Source of the DNA: Phoronis australis
Lineage: Eukaryota > Phoronida > Phoronidae
DNA: 44,672 bases
Assembly (NCBI GenBank): GCA_002633005.1
Contig: NMRA01000324.1
Location: 195,230 to 239,901, forward strand
Direction of reading: 5' to 3'
The notes under the pieces were generated by a model. It was not told the DNA's origin. It did no database searches and saw only the letters and a list, made by a program, of their open reading frames with translations. A program made the translations under genes and the position numbers. This document shows, one piece after another, positions 30,032-41,160 of the stretch (the stretch's first letter is position 1; every line of letters begins with the position of its first letter).

Positions 30032-30190
30032 TATGCTCATGGGCGAGACACCATAGGGGGCTGGTGGGTCTATAGCCACCCATTTTTTTCAGTGGTCCTG
30101 CGCACATGGTCCAAGGGCGGTGCATCACAGGGGGAGGGGGGCTGGCTGGCTATAGCCCCGCAATTTTTAGTGCTGCGCCGCCCATGAAGC
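30032..30190. mobile_element. Short MITE with GGGGGCTATAGCCCC-type core
   Basis: The ends CATGGGCGAGACACC (from about 30039) and the reverse of GTGCTGCGCCGCCCATG (ending about 30185) are similar inverted repeats. The interior contains AGGGGGCTGGTGGGTCTATAGCC and GGGGGGCTGGCTGGCTATAGCCCC. Style and length resemble the hAT-like MITE at 12933-13088, but the terminal sequence differs. Confidence 0.5.
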
Positions 30191-31929
30191 TACATCCGAT
30201 TTCTAACTAAACTAGATGTTAGATATTTGTTTCATACGACTGTGAACGGAAGCTCATGTTGGCAGACATTTCAACATACGACGCAAAAACCCTTAATTCG
30301 GTATTTCATGAACTGTGTTTGGTTGCCTCACGGACCTGCGACTATGGTCTACAAATATCCCTTGTCAACAAAAAAATTGTTCTGAAAATCGCATTTGCGT
30401 TTTTCATTTTTTCTGTTTTTCCACATTAATTGTATTTTACAAGGAAGTGTGTTCGCTTCCGAATAATTTTATTCAAGTTGCAAGTGTCACAATAAGTGGT
30501 ACTTCAGGATGAGATGCACGCACGTCAGAGAATCAATGCCGGGGCACGTTCCGTAGCGCTACTCACTGAAGAGGCACTTGCGGAAAAGGAAATAGTTTCT
30601 CCAATTATGTTTTTTCTTTCAACTACACCGATCAGTCACCTCACTGACTGCTATTTTTGCTTGTACTGTAGGAAGGCTTCAGGGCATGTCACAAAGGACT
30701 AGCTTCTCGTTGGTATTACATGATCTTGCCAATGATGTAAGTGGTTTCAGACTGACTCAACGGGGACTCTAGCACATGCAAAGGTAGCGAATCCCCCTTA
30801 CACAAACTTGCTAATCCTGTGATGACAGATTAAAATAATTGGTGAAAGAGTGTAAGTATGAAATTGGTGAGCAGTCAATTACTAACACGCAATGATTGTG
30901 TTCTGTACAAGTCTACACGAACTCTGAATGCAGTTGTTTGATTTGTGATGAAAAGCATGTGGTTTGGGACGTCTGTCAGCTCCACTCACACGAGTGGTTG
31001 TTCTGCGGCACAGCAACAATGTTCGTAAGCATAGAAGTCCAATATAGTGAAACCAAGGTTTCTATTGGACACATCCTCTAAATAGAGAATGGAATACATT
31101 CGCTCATATGAAAAATTCTTTAATTATCATTGACACATTTGTTTTTCAAACGCGTTATTGAATATGAATGCCAATTAATAAGGTTTTTGCTTAATACCCG
31201 TTTTTGACTTAAGTGATTTTAAGATTATCGTACGCAGCTTTCACAGGATTTAACAACACATTATAGTAATGATCCTACTGTGTTCCAACAAATCCTATAC
31301 ATGTTTACCTCAAAAGCTAGGGCTAGAATTCCCCTTACGTTCAACCATCTCAGAATAATTGGTTTGCGAGTATTTTCCGGTATTAATAGGCCTAGCACAT
31401 CAGTTGGAACACGTCATACAAAACAATGAAGAATCCGGCACATTGAAAACAAACCAAAAAGAAAAAGGAAATCATTTGCTTAAACAGCTCCGCAAATGGT
31501 TCGTTCAAACACATCATTCAAGCTGATTCCAGCCAATCAGGATGTGGTACGTCTAAAAACTGCGGCCACCATCTTTGTCTCAATTGGTTACGAGCACAAA
31601 AGAACTGGTTTTACAACTCAGATCAACGTTATACGAAAGAAAACTGCGAACCTCTGATAAAAGCATATGTCAATTGGAAATAGGTCTGAGTAAGAAACTG
31701 AAGGAAACTGATAATCAATAATTATCTCAAATGATTTTAAGATTACGTGGAACATAGATCTTAGTCTTTAGCCGACTACCGAAAAATTGAAAAATTTTAA
31801 ACTGAGTAGTAATAGAAATTTTTTGAAAAATAGAAGTGCTGTCGAAATTGATTGCAGAGTATTAGCAATATGCCTTTAATTGAATGAAGCGACCATGTCC
31901 CCTTATGCAAAAATAACGAAACAGCTAGA
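30191..31929. other. No supportable gene
   Basis: A 68-codon frame at 30496-30702 follows TACTTCAG and could be an exon by context, but it shows no recognisable domain. The rest is AT-rich and unassigned. Confidence 0.4.
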
Positions 31930-32210
31930 AAGTTGCCTATATCAAAAAACAGCACTCAAACGCCAGTATATGCATCATCGTGTGGCTTTGCAATTTTCTC
32001 CAACGTGGTGATTTTCCGAACACAGGCAACATAGAACATGCCGCAATTGTATTTTGTTGCCAAGCTTCAGAGCCCATGATTTTTGCATAAATATGGTATA
32101 AAAAAATCGTGGAATCTTGTAGGCTCAGAAGCCGTTACCAGGAACCCGAATAATCAAACCTCATGGTTAAAAAACCGCTGCGCAATTACACGACGTTATT
32201 TCCATTTTCC
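31930..32210 (-). pseudogene. Orphan 5' end of a third CTLD/LDLa paralogue
   Basis: Bases 31970-32170 match 21515-21690 (start of the paralogue B coding region and its 5' flank). Shared blocks in the same order are GCATCAT..TGGCTTTG, TTTTCTCCA, AACATGCCGC, GCCAAGCTTCA, TTTTGCATA-like and GGCTCAGAAGC-like. On the minus strand, codons equivalent to the QSHMMH part before the signal peptide are still readable, then the frame decays with stops. No CUB, CTLD or LDLa sequence follows to the left, so this is a promoter/5' fragment left from a lost gene copy. Confidence 0.6.
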
Positions 32211-32232
32211 CTTAATTCTTAAACTGAATGTG

Positions 32233-32395
32233 AAACAAACAAGAGCTGGTGAACTGATATTAACCATAATTAATTTGAGAAGAAGGCAACACGACTCAAT
32301 GAAGATAGGTTTCTGAAACGCTACTAGCGCCATCTATACCTGAAACCGTGGAAGCATTATACAGTCCTTACAGTCAACATGCCATCTCCTTCACG
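32233..32395. repeat. Repeat block shared with 37436-37565 (copy 1)
   Basis: The ordered blocks AACAAACAAG, ATTAACCATAAT, GAACGCT..TAGCGCCATC, TGAAAC and CATTATACAGTCCTT recur at 37436-37565. Copy 1 directly adjoins the orphan 5' relic on its upstream side, so it may be ancestral promoter sequence of that gene copy or an independent repeat. Confidence 0.65.
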
Positions 32396-33119
32396 TAGCT
32401 AGACCCTACAGAAGACTACAAAACAGTGTAGACATACTTAAAAGTACAATTGGTTAAACGCACGACACTTTTCATTGTTCACAGTCTTCATTCCGTTGCG
32501 TTCATACCTTCGGAACAAAACTCTACTTTCAACTGAACATAGATAAAATAACTGACCTAGCGACATAATTAAGACACACGATATTTCGAAATATAATATA
32601 CTTGTTTCATTCTCAAGTGAAGATAAAATGATGCAGTAATGCCACCACAGAGGATAAGCTGATGACACACACAATGGGACACGGCGGGTGTGAAATACTG
32701 CAAGGAATGACGGATGAAGGTGGGTAAATGGAAAGTCACGCAAACAACTCTAACGTGCGGCGCAACCCTGATTGCTCATTCAAAACAGGCTTCTCAAAAG
32801 CAATTAAAAGGGACACTAATCGCAGTACGTCGTGCTTCACGTAACGAATTGACGTGTTTTCCACTCAATGGTCATTGGCTCTGGTCAGTGAATTATTCTG
32901 GCGATTTCCTGTCCCTGGCGTAACACAGCAACGCAAACTGACTATCACCTGCAGTTTCATCCAAAACACCACTAGAATTCCTAACACCCTAGTAGAAGTA
33001 TCATTACACAAAGAATCGTCTCCATTATCAGCACACCTTCTTGAGTGCTGAACTCCTTCAGTTCATGCTTATAACTAGATGAATTGGGTACCTTTACTTG
33101 TCGTCAATAATGAAATAAG
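32396..33119. other. No supportable gene
   Basis: Unassigned sequence between the repeat block and the antisense gypsy relic. The open frames at 32438-32743 and 32714-32923 have no domain support. Confidence 0.45.
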
Positions 33120-34800
33120 TGCAACGATTCACATTTGCCCAAAGTCAACACTGTCTTCTTCCAATGGGACATTAGCGAGATGAGACAGGTTCAACGATTC
33201 ACAAGTTTTCACATCGTTAACTACTTGACACTGATGACACGAGCTCTGGGCAGAATTACACGACCAATCCATTTTCGGAAATCATACTTTGTCACGTAAG
33301 GGACACTTGGTCTTTATCAGGCCTTGATGGCCTTCGTCAAGGATGTGGGCACAACAGTACCACGTACTAGACGCAGAACCACCTGGCCGTTGGTGCAGGT
33401 GGGTTCGTTTTGGACCTGACAAAATAGCAACGTGAGCCTCTGCCATGGCTGGATTCTCAAACGGTGCCTTCAAATGTTGCGTGCAAATAGGACAGATCCA
33501 TTCCCATAGTACCATATTTGTTGACGTGGACTCGGCAGTTCATCGCGAGACAATGCATTCGGTAACGACGAGTTCACCATAGCCATCACAAGACTCTCAC
33601 CAGACTTGGATACATGACAGTCGTCAACACATAATGCACTTTCTTTAGGATTCTTCAAACCATCAGTGTGGTACACGGTGACTCATTTCCGAAGCTTTAA
33701 ACGCCAATTGTCCACGCGGACTGACGCAAGTGACGCTTTATGATTTGCTACCTAGAAATGCCTGTCTATCAGGTACGCACAAAAATTATTACATGCCCAC
33801 ACCATGGCCAATGCCTCACGATCTAGATGACAGCCCCTTGATAAAACATGGTACGGTGCTTTGCTCTCATACATGTACGCTAAATCGTGATCGCCTTGGC
33901 AAAGAATTACACTCAGACCATGTGCACTAGCATCAACTATTAGATGCGTATCTTTGCTCAGATCAAAGTAGGCCATCGCTTGCTGCTGGAATTTTGCCCC
34001 ATTGAAAAGTAGACTCCCTTTTGGTCAACACACAAATTGGCTGCACCAAGTTCGCATAGCCGCGAATGAACCTGGAAAATAGTTGGTCATGCCCAACAAA
34101 CTACGGCAAGCACTAACGTTAGCTGGTGGGTCTGACTTCACCTTTAGAGGTTCAAGACCCACACCTTTAAAGGGTCAGGACGCACACGTTCTGCAGCCGA
34201 CAATACACTGCCATGCATTTAACCAACGACATGTGAAACTCGCATTTGTTTTTGTTTAGACGTTTAAGTGGCGCATGAAGATCATTGTCATGTGCTGCTC
34301 CATCCTTACGGAAGAGTGTGTTATCGTCACTGGTGTTCTTTACTCTAGGTTTGCCACTTATAGCCGAGGTAGTAACGTCTTGAAAGTTTACTGCTGAGGC
34401 ATTTATGCCAGATGTCATTCGTTTATAAAGGAATATACTCCGATTTGTAATAAAAACACTACTATAGGGGAATTGTGAAGCTCGATCTGATCATAGCCAT
34501 AGTTAAGTCAACTTTTCTAAAGACAGTTACGTCATTAGGGTCATGAATCAATTCATCGACAGATGGCATCAAATGCCTGTCGCGAAAAATAGCGTTATTC
34601 GGTTCCCTCATGTCAACGCACAGCTGAAAGCTGCATGATTATTTCCGTTCCAGTACGAGAACTAGAGGTCTCACCAGGACGTCGGGCCGCTAGCTGGCTC
34701 AATCATGGCATCCTTCTCCAACAGATCCTGAAGAGAGGCATCGGGGGTAGTGGGATTCGCCGATGAGTGTGCTGTACCGACATCACATTCGGATCAACGT
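33120..34800 (-). pseudogene. pol: Decayed Ty3/gypsy pol (RT, RNase H, integrase N-terminus) on the minus strand
   Basis: The minus strand reads through pol in the normal order despite many stops and frame changes. RT N-terminal blocks lie near 34660-34800 (HRRIP-like, DLLEKDAMIEPASGP). The RT palm is near 34170-34430, with INASAVNFQDV and a degenerate SDD in place of Y-x-DD. RNase H is at 33752-33976, with IVDASAHGLSVIL and DREALAMVWACNNF. An integrase zinc-binding region lies near 33230-33330 (ILDEGHQGLIKTK, later CHQCQVV) and a trace of the core (SVDFGQ) near 33130. It belongs to a different lineage from the element at 758-9954 and is much older. No LTRs were recognised around it. Confidence 0.85.
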
Positions 34801-34826
34801 CGTTACGCACATGCGTAGTGAAATGA

Positions 34827-34860
34827 GTATCCCGACTGACTGACCAGCCAGTCGGGATAC
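34827..34860. repeat. Perfect 12-bp inverted repeat with 10-nt loop
   Basis: GTATCCCGACTG (34827-34838) pairs with CAGTCGGGATAC (34849-34860). It lies just upstream of the decayed pol on its coding strand. No T-run follows on either strand. It may be a remnant of the element or chance. Confidence 0.5.
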
Positions 34861-35447
34861 AGCCGTGCCGTTATCAGTTTGACAGTGTCAAACCAATGCT
34901 TACACAGTCAGATCTTTTATTTTCTGTTTTCATCTGATGCTCACATAATCAAGCAATTATGTTGTAAACAGCGTGCTGACGCTTTCCGATATTTAAAAAT
35001 TCTATTTGCACACGACTTTCAACAAATGTTGTAAAGCAGATGTATGCTGTGTGTAATAGTTTCACCAAAAAACGTCGAGTGTAGAAAAACGGTTGATATT
35101 CAGAGAAATTAGACCTATTATTCTCTGTTGATTCCTTTGTGTGACTGTAATCTGTAACCAGCTTAACAACAGTCTTGTGTACCAATAAGCGTGCTGGACA
35201 AGGTTAATAAAGCGTGATTCTACTATGATCATGATTTTAATGGAAATTTCTTTACGTTTACTCTCCAGGAGAATGGTACGTATCTTGTAATTTATTTTTC
35301 ACGTTTCGCGATTTGACAAGGCCCGTCAACAAATGATGCTACCGGTTAAACATGGCGTATTGATTGCTAACCACGCTATTTCGTTTTATAGAAGTTCCGA
35401 CAATAAAAACGGCACACAGTGTGTGTCGTTTTAATTGCCAGTGTCAC
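34861..35447. other. No supportable gene
   Basis: AT-rich; the 78-codon minus frame at 34949-35185 shows no domain. Confidence 0.45.
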
Positions 35448-35651
35448 TTAACGATCAACTTCGAAGACTGTCCAGCCGATTGCCGTCTCGTCTCGGAATG
35501 TCGAAGTCGATGAAAAAGTTCCAAACACTAGTAAAAGGCTTTGCGGAACCACAGGGGGACACTTGGTAAAACTGGTATTAGGTTGAATCTTGAGAAAACG
35601 AGCAACACCTTGACCACCGTGACATTCAGCGCCATAAATAGCAGACGGCAA
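35448..35651 (-). CDS. Protein-like open frame of unknown identity
   Basis: A 67-codon frame opens directly after a TGA and ends at TAA 35448-35450. Its sequence (ECHGGQGVARF, then PPVVPQSLLLVFG, then AIGWTVFEVD near the end) is less biased than the surrounding random frames and looks like a C-terminal exon. There is no ATG; the nominal first codon is TTG. I see no strong acceptor at its start. It is either a decayed fragment or chance. Confidence 0.2.
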   Translation of the reverse strand: MPSAIYGAECHGGQGVARFLKIQPNTSFTKCPPVVPQSLLLVFGTFSSTSTFRDETAIGWTVFEVDR

Positions 35652-36079
35652 TCATATTTATTAGCATGCGTATAAGTGGCTGAAACCAACTCAGAAGCGT
35701 AGCCGAGTTCGTCATCGTCAGTGTTTTATAGCCTAAACTAAACGTTAGGGTTGATCCCCTGAACGTTTTGATTTTTGCGTTTGTTCTGGCAACTGTTTAC
35801 AAAATGTCCGTATTCGCTTTGATTCTTACATTTTATTCCTCTCAAAGGAAACCGACCTACATGTACGTGGGGCCAGTCATCATCACTTTTGAAGCATTTA
35901 GAGAAAGTCACCTGGGTCTAGCGCTCGCCAGATTGTTTTACAAGCAAAGCCTGCAATGATTCCTCCATACACTGTATTTGACCTCTAGAGCACAAGCCTC
36001 ATCAATCATAAATGTAGCTTTTAATGTCAGGTCAGGTGTTTTCAGAACCATACACCGAAGTTTCTTAGTGACAAGCCAC
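35652..36079. other. No supportable gene
   Basis: Unassigned sequence; the 63-codon plus frame at 35768-35959 has no support beyond being open. Confidence 0.45.
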
Positions 36080-37005
36080 TGTATTACTTGAGGATAATTC
36101 TAAAACCCCTTCGAACCCTCGACACCCACACCTATCGACCCACTTCCCCCTAGGCCAGCAACCCCTCTCCCAACGACGCACGACCCCCTCGAGCCACGAC
36201 CTGTGGCAATAGAGTTGTTTTTTCGATTTTTACACCTTGCATAATCTTATTATGTCGCTGAGTGACTTCCCCATAAGACATACCTGTACCTCCACGCAAG
36301 TCTGCTCTGGCTAAAGTCTGATGATTAAAACAGAAAGTGGCGTGAGAACGTGATCTAAAAAAGCTCATTGTGAGCGCGCTATCGTCGTTACGAAAATAAT
36401 TCCACGAGCAGCTACCAATGTCAATGGCCCAGTTTTTCTAAACTTAGGGAGACAGTATGTTAACGTGGATGAACATACTTTCACAATATTAATATTTGTT
36501 TTCTGGTATACACTCGTTTACAATTTATTCCATATAACGTTGAAATAATTTTAATAAGCAGCTTGTTTGTTCAAACTGCATGTACTGATGAAATTACAGT
36601 TTTGTCGGTTCCCCAAACTCTCCACAAAAAGGATTAAATTTGCAACTCAATGAAGAGCAGACGAGACGATTACGCTCCTGCCGGTAACGACATTTGTGGC
36701 ATTTGTAGGTCTTTGATTTGATTTGGTCGCGTTGTTTATTACTGTTTTGGCTTTGAAACTTGACAAATAGACTATCTTAATTTCAAAAAACAGGGACAAG
36801 CCAGCCTAGCTCACGACCTAAATCATTGGTCCTGCAAGTCAGCGCTTGTTCTATGTTCACATTAAGTCAAGCTTGCGCAGACTGGGTCAAGGTGGTGATG
36901 GGCCGTGAGTCGTGTGGTCGAGAGGTTGTGGGTCGAGGGGGTGATGAGTCGAGGGGGTCTTGGGTCTAGGGGGTCGAAGGGTTTTGGAACTATCCATTAC
37001 TTGTA
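36080..37005. mobile_element. Foldback-type element with G-rich subrepeats in its arms
   Basis: The left arm (about 36080-36205), read on the minus strand, consists of degenerate GTGGGTCGAGGGG units and ends GGTTCGAAGGGGTTTTAGAATTATCC. The right arm (36885-37005), read on the plus strand, is built of the same units and ends GGGTCGAAGGGTTTTGGAACTATCC. The arms enclose about 680 bp with no supportable gene. Inverted arms made of short tandem repeats are characteristic of foldback transposons. Confidence 0.6.
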
Positions 37006-37435
37006 ATTACGAGCTCACAACTTGCAGCCAATTGCCTTAGTCGTGTGGGAAATTTGTCTATCGTCTAATTGGTGTTTTTGGCCAATCGAGATTGATAATA
37101 AATTTGTTTCAAATTGAACGTTACGCTTAGAATCAAAGTAGTCTTTCAGTAATCTCTTGACACCACGGAAATTATCAGTGTTAGAAAAGGTTTCAAATTG
37201 TCATATAGCGCCGAACCCTCATAGTGAAGCTCCCCCCGTCACTTGGAATTGCAAATGTCTGAAGCAACAAAAAGAATCTCTAAATTTTTAACCCATTTTG
37301 TACATCGCTGGGCTACGTTGCAATCCGATGACACGTCAAACGACCGCCACGACGAAATTCCTGCAGCCACATTTTTAGTTAAACCTCAAACCGCCTAGGT
37401 ACTGGAACTCTGCCTCGTCGCCAGTTTAGGGTATG
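37006..37435. other. No supportable gene
   Basis: Unassigned sequence between the foldback element and repeat copy 2. Confidence 0.45.
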
Positions 37436-37565
37436 TAGAACAAACAAGGAACAATGAACAGAAATTAACCATAATAACTTGACTAAATTAAGATAATAGT
37501 CTGGAACGCTTTTAGCGCCATCAATGGCTGAAACTAAAATCATTATGCAGTCCTTGCTGTTAAAA
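37436..37565. repeat. Repeat block shared with 32233-32395 (copy 2)
   Basis: Same ordered blocks as copy 1, with a gap of about 30 bases in the middle. The flanking sequence of copy 1 (the orphan receptor 5' end) is not recognisable here. Confidence 0.65.
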
Positions 37566-37636
37566 GGACAGCTCTGTAATCTCTAACACTGTCAACTAAA
37601 AGTTAAAGAAACAACAGATAATAATTTACGAAATAC

Positions 37637-37856
37637 TTACCACGTACTTTACTGATGTAGAAATAAGACAAGAGGTTGAGGTAAATAGTGCACCGAAAAC
37701 ATTTTTTTCCAAATGACGTGATTGAAGGCACTTCATTTTACGAAAAGAGTAAATTACAACACAACAAAACCCTTGATGTATGTATGCCCGTGAGCAGCTA
37801 GACAACTGTATCGTCCAAGACCTAATAACAATAAGCACACTTGCGGACGCAAACAC
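37637..37856 (-). CDS. Possible first exon ending in a strong splice donor
   Basis: The minus-strand frame from 37856 contains an internal Met (about 37739, MKCLQSRHLEKN) and leads into AAGTACGTG|GTAAGTATT, a near-consensus donor (GTAAGT at 37636-37631). The frame stops only a few codons into the putative intron. There is no recognisable domain and no located second exon. Its position next to repeat copy 2, on the same strand as the receptor genes, is suggestive only. Confidence 0.25.
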
Positions 37857-37865
37857 CTCGTATTG

Positions 37866-38959
37866 AATTAACGAAATGTAGTAAATATCTATCCGTTCGC
37901 ACCTTCTTTGCTTTTAGTAACTTTTTACAAAATTCAGTTCTGAAAAGACTGCATACATGTATACATGGACTTGAGAGTTTAAAGTCTAGTTGCCAAAAAG
38001 TTGATCCTGCATTACTGTTTACTGTAAAGTTTTCTTTTTGGAAATTTATTATATGTGGTTAGGAGAGTAAAAGTAACTTATTTGCATTTTGTGCAACTTT
38101 GATCATTTCGAATTTTGCCTAATTTCCACACTCTGAATATGATACAGTGTAGAATCCTGCAATTTATGGTTCCCAATGTTTTTGGGATGGAGAGTCCATT
38201 TCTGATATTATTTTATGGATGCAAGGTCAAAGTCAAGGTCAAATGAGATGTCTATTGTCACGTTGAACTGGAACAGGGAAAATTTATTTCGTTTGCTCGA
38301 CAAAATGTTAAATTTATGGGAAATGCGGTATTATCATGTCTGTGATTCCATTATATCAAGAAAAAGGGAAAGTCAAATACTGGAATAGGATACCCTCCCA
38401 ATATCTCAATAATTAATTTAAGATAATATTGTACCAGACCTACTCATGCCGCTCAGTAAGGCCCATCGCACTGATCACCTTGGACCATCTTTATGTTTTA
38501 TTAGTTGAAACAAAGCTGATGATCTGGGGACTTGACTCAAGCGACCAGCAGTGTGCCCCATGTGACTCGAAAACACAACCTTGAGTGGAGGAAGGACACT
38601 TTGTCATGCTGCCTGCTCATATTGAATAGGGTTACATGTATGTGTATAGATTACGCGTAATCCGTGCAGGGTAAATATGCGAAGACTAGTATGAGCACTA
38701 TTACTAATCCAGGGAAAACTAATAAACTATAACTTCCGGAACTATAAATAATATAAATTTCCCGGCTTTGAAAAACCGCCTGGCTTCTTCTACTGGGGAT
38801 TGATGACTCACTTGTTTTAAAGAAAATCCCACCCCATGCGTCGGTGTTCATAGAGAACAGCTTCAAGGCAATGGACCACAAGTCACTGACTGCAATAAGT
38901 TCAACTTTACACCCCCGTGTCTACTCATATAAGGGTTATTATAGTCTCTGACAGCTCGT
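37866..38959. other. No supportable gene
   Basis: AT-rich. It contains AAGGTCAAAGTCAAGGTCA at 38223-38241, a run of nuclear-receptor half-site-like motifs that is also common simple sequence in invertebrate genomes. Confidence 0.45.
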
Positions 38960-40320
38960 TCAAACGAAGAACTAGTCTCTGTCCAGTACCCTCACGTCTT
39001 GTGACCTCTCTTGTTAGCGGCACTTGCTCAGGTCAAATCTCTGAAATGTTCCATTATGTCCAAAATACTACTCTTCCACTTCTCCATTTGATTCTTGGCG
39101 TCTACTGGCATCTTAGACGTCCCATAATTTAAAAGGTCGGATTCGTCAGTGTTGTCACAAGTGATTCTGATGGTTTGGGTGCCTTCTTCCACCATTTTCA
39201 ACCTTTACCTATACAACGTCTGCTTGAGCATGTGTAATTACACAATCAGTCTTCTTGACCTGCTCGATGTTGAATAGAAGAGAGTAGCTTCATACACATA
39301 GAAGGTTGTTTAACATAGTGTTATTAAGAATAGTTTAGCGGCAAAGGGATGTTAAGGAACAGGAGTTAGTATGTCTTCCTCAACATTTGCTCATGTAATC
39401 GTCTCATAATCCTTTGTGTGGGAATCTTTGTGGACATATTTTTCAAAGCTAAAAATTGTTTCACAAGATGGAGAATAGCGGACTAGTGAAGTGCCGAGGC
39501 TTTACCTAAATCTCATGTAGTTCCGGAAACACTCTAAACTACCAGCTACAAAAGCTGGACAACATCAACAAACATTGTGCACCACCGTAGCAGAATGATT
39601 TGGAACATAACGCGAAGAGATTTGACCAAATTGACATTGTCACCCTTCCTCAGATTGCCGTATTTGCAAATCTGGGCTGTAAGGAGTGGACTCAATAAGT
39701 TCAAACTGAAGAATATCAGCTATGTTAAGGTCACATTGCTGTCTTACGACTATCAGGAATCTTGAACAGCGTCTGAACACCATGCCCGTCCCTTGGCAGT
39801 ACAGGCGTCCTCAGCATCTCCAGCATTTTGACATTTTCTTAATTGGTTTGTAAAATACACTGCTTACCAAAACTAAAAATCTGACTCCTCTGCTCATGCC
39901 CAATGACCAGCTCGTTCTGGAATCTTCTCGGCGATTGTAGATGTTATGGAGATATGACTGCTGGTCAGTGAGTGGGTGTCTGTGCTTCTCTATCTCCTCC
40001 GCAATATTTCTCTAGTCATCCTCGTCCACGTCCACAACTCCCTTCTTGTACTTAGTCTTTTTCCTGTCACTCCACCACGTGCCGTTTGCTCTTCATGACC
40101 TTCATTCCACATTGTGTTCTCCATGACAGTATCAAGCTGGGCACACCCACTGAAACTCTTTTACCACATGACCGCTTTATTGCTCGGCTCTCATTAAAAT
40201 GCACCAGAACCTTTTGCTCGAATTGGTCAGCTGGTACTACAGTCGTCCAAGTTGGGACAGCTGTGTGCAGCTTCGAGTAGAATTTTTTGACATCACACAC
40301 AGCAAACTTCAATATAAAGT
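38960..40320 (-). pseudogene. Decayed coding relic, probably transposon-derived
   Basis: The minus strand shows codon-like runs broken by stops and frame changes. The run at 40067-40312 reads KFAVCDVKKFYSKLHTAVP and onward. A run at about 39060-39270 reads VITHAQADVV, then (other frame) EEGTQTIRITCDNTDESDLLNY. The second recalls the H-x-E/Q-ADV ... I-x-V-x-CDDTDVFVLL pattern seen in a family of repeat-associated invertebrate proteins, but with substitutions at key positions. Other stretches between are too damaged to assign. The link between the two runs is inferred from strand and order only. Confidence 0.3.
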
Positions 40321-41080
40321 GCCAAAAAATTGTGTCAAGTTGCTAAAGGTGGTACAAACTTTTTGCCAGAAATGTCTTAGTCCAACATTTGTTGTACGTT
40401 TGTCGAACTTTTGTAATTTTGTCATAGCTTTGGTTGACGTTATTGTGCCTAGCTGTTAATTGTTTTTTATGAATAGAGTTCCGTGCAAACTGAAAATTAA
40501 GACAACGTATATGGAGGCGCTATTGTATTCTAGTGGAAAAGAATTTCCACATTGTTTGATTTATTTTGAAAAATGCTACACCAGCGCAGGTACCGTACAC
40601 AATTATGATTACTTGCTTTGAAGAAATGTGTCAACATCTCCTTGAGACTTGGTTGTTGAAGGACCATCTTTAGGCAAACCATCAGCTTTTCATAAGACTT
40701 GACCCCATTTGGGTTGACATTGAGTACATGTAACAACATGGCAGTAATGAGATTGTATACCTAAAGATCTTCGGTTCTAGCCTTTATGTTGACTATACAG
40801 GAGTGTAACAGGTTAATACTCTGATGACCTGTATGCCACCGTTCCGAAAAAAACAGCTACTCCAAAAAAAAACACCGTTACTACGATTTTTTACTCGATC
40901 TTCCTAAATTTTCTCAAAAATTCACGAATGGTTTATTAATTTGTTACTTACTAACAAAATAACAACACAAAAATAAATTTGGACAATGAAGTCCAATGAC
41001 TTATTTCTGCCATTAATACTGACTTTGTAGTTAACAATTCTTGTATACCATTTCTTTGAAGCTCCCTTGATCGAGAGAAA
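40321..41080. other. No supportable gene
   Basis: AT-rich, with A-runs at 40847-40873. The short frames lack support. Confidence 0.45.
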
Positions 41081-41160
41081 ATGTATAATATTAAATGCGC
41101 GCACCCGCCATGGCGGAATCCGCCATCTTGAATTGCAAAAAATGCCCAAAGTTGCACTAC
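41081..41160. repeat. Short repeat-like patch with the CCGCCATGGCGG palindrome
   Basis: GCACCCGCCATGGCGG and AATCCGCCATCTTGAATTGCA resemble the GCCATCTTGAATGCAA motif inside the element at 1997-3216 (about 2711-2735). This may be a fragment of a related non-autonomous element; its limits are not defined. Confidence 0.35.

Noticed and set aside
38223-38241. AAGGTCAAAGTCAAGGTCA as a nuclear-receptor response element
   Set aside because: Such runs are common simple sequence in invertebrate genomes and there is no nearby gene to regulate.
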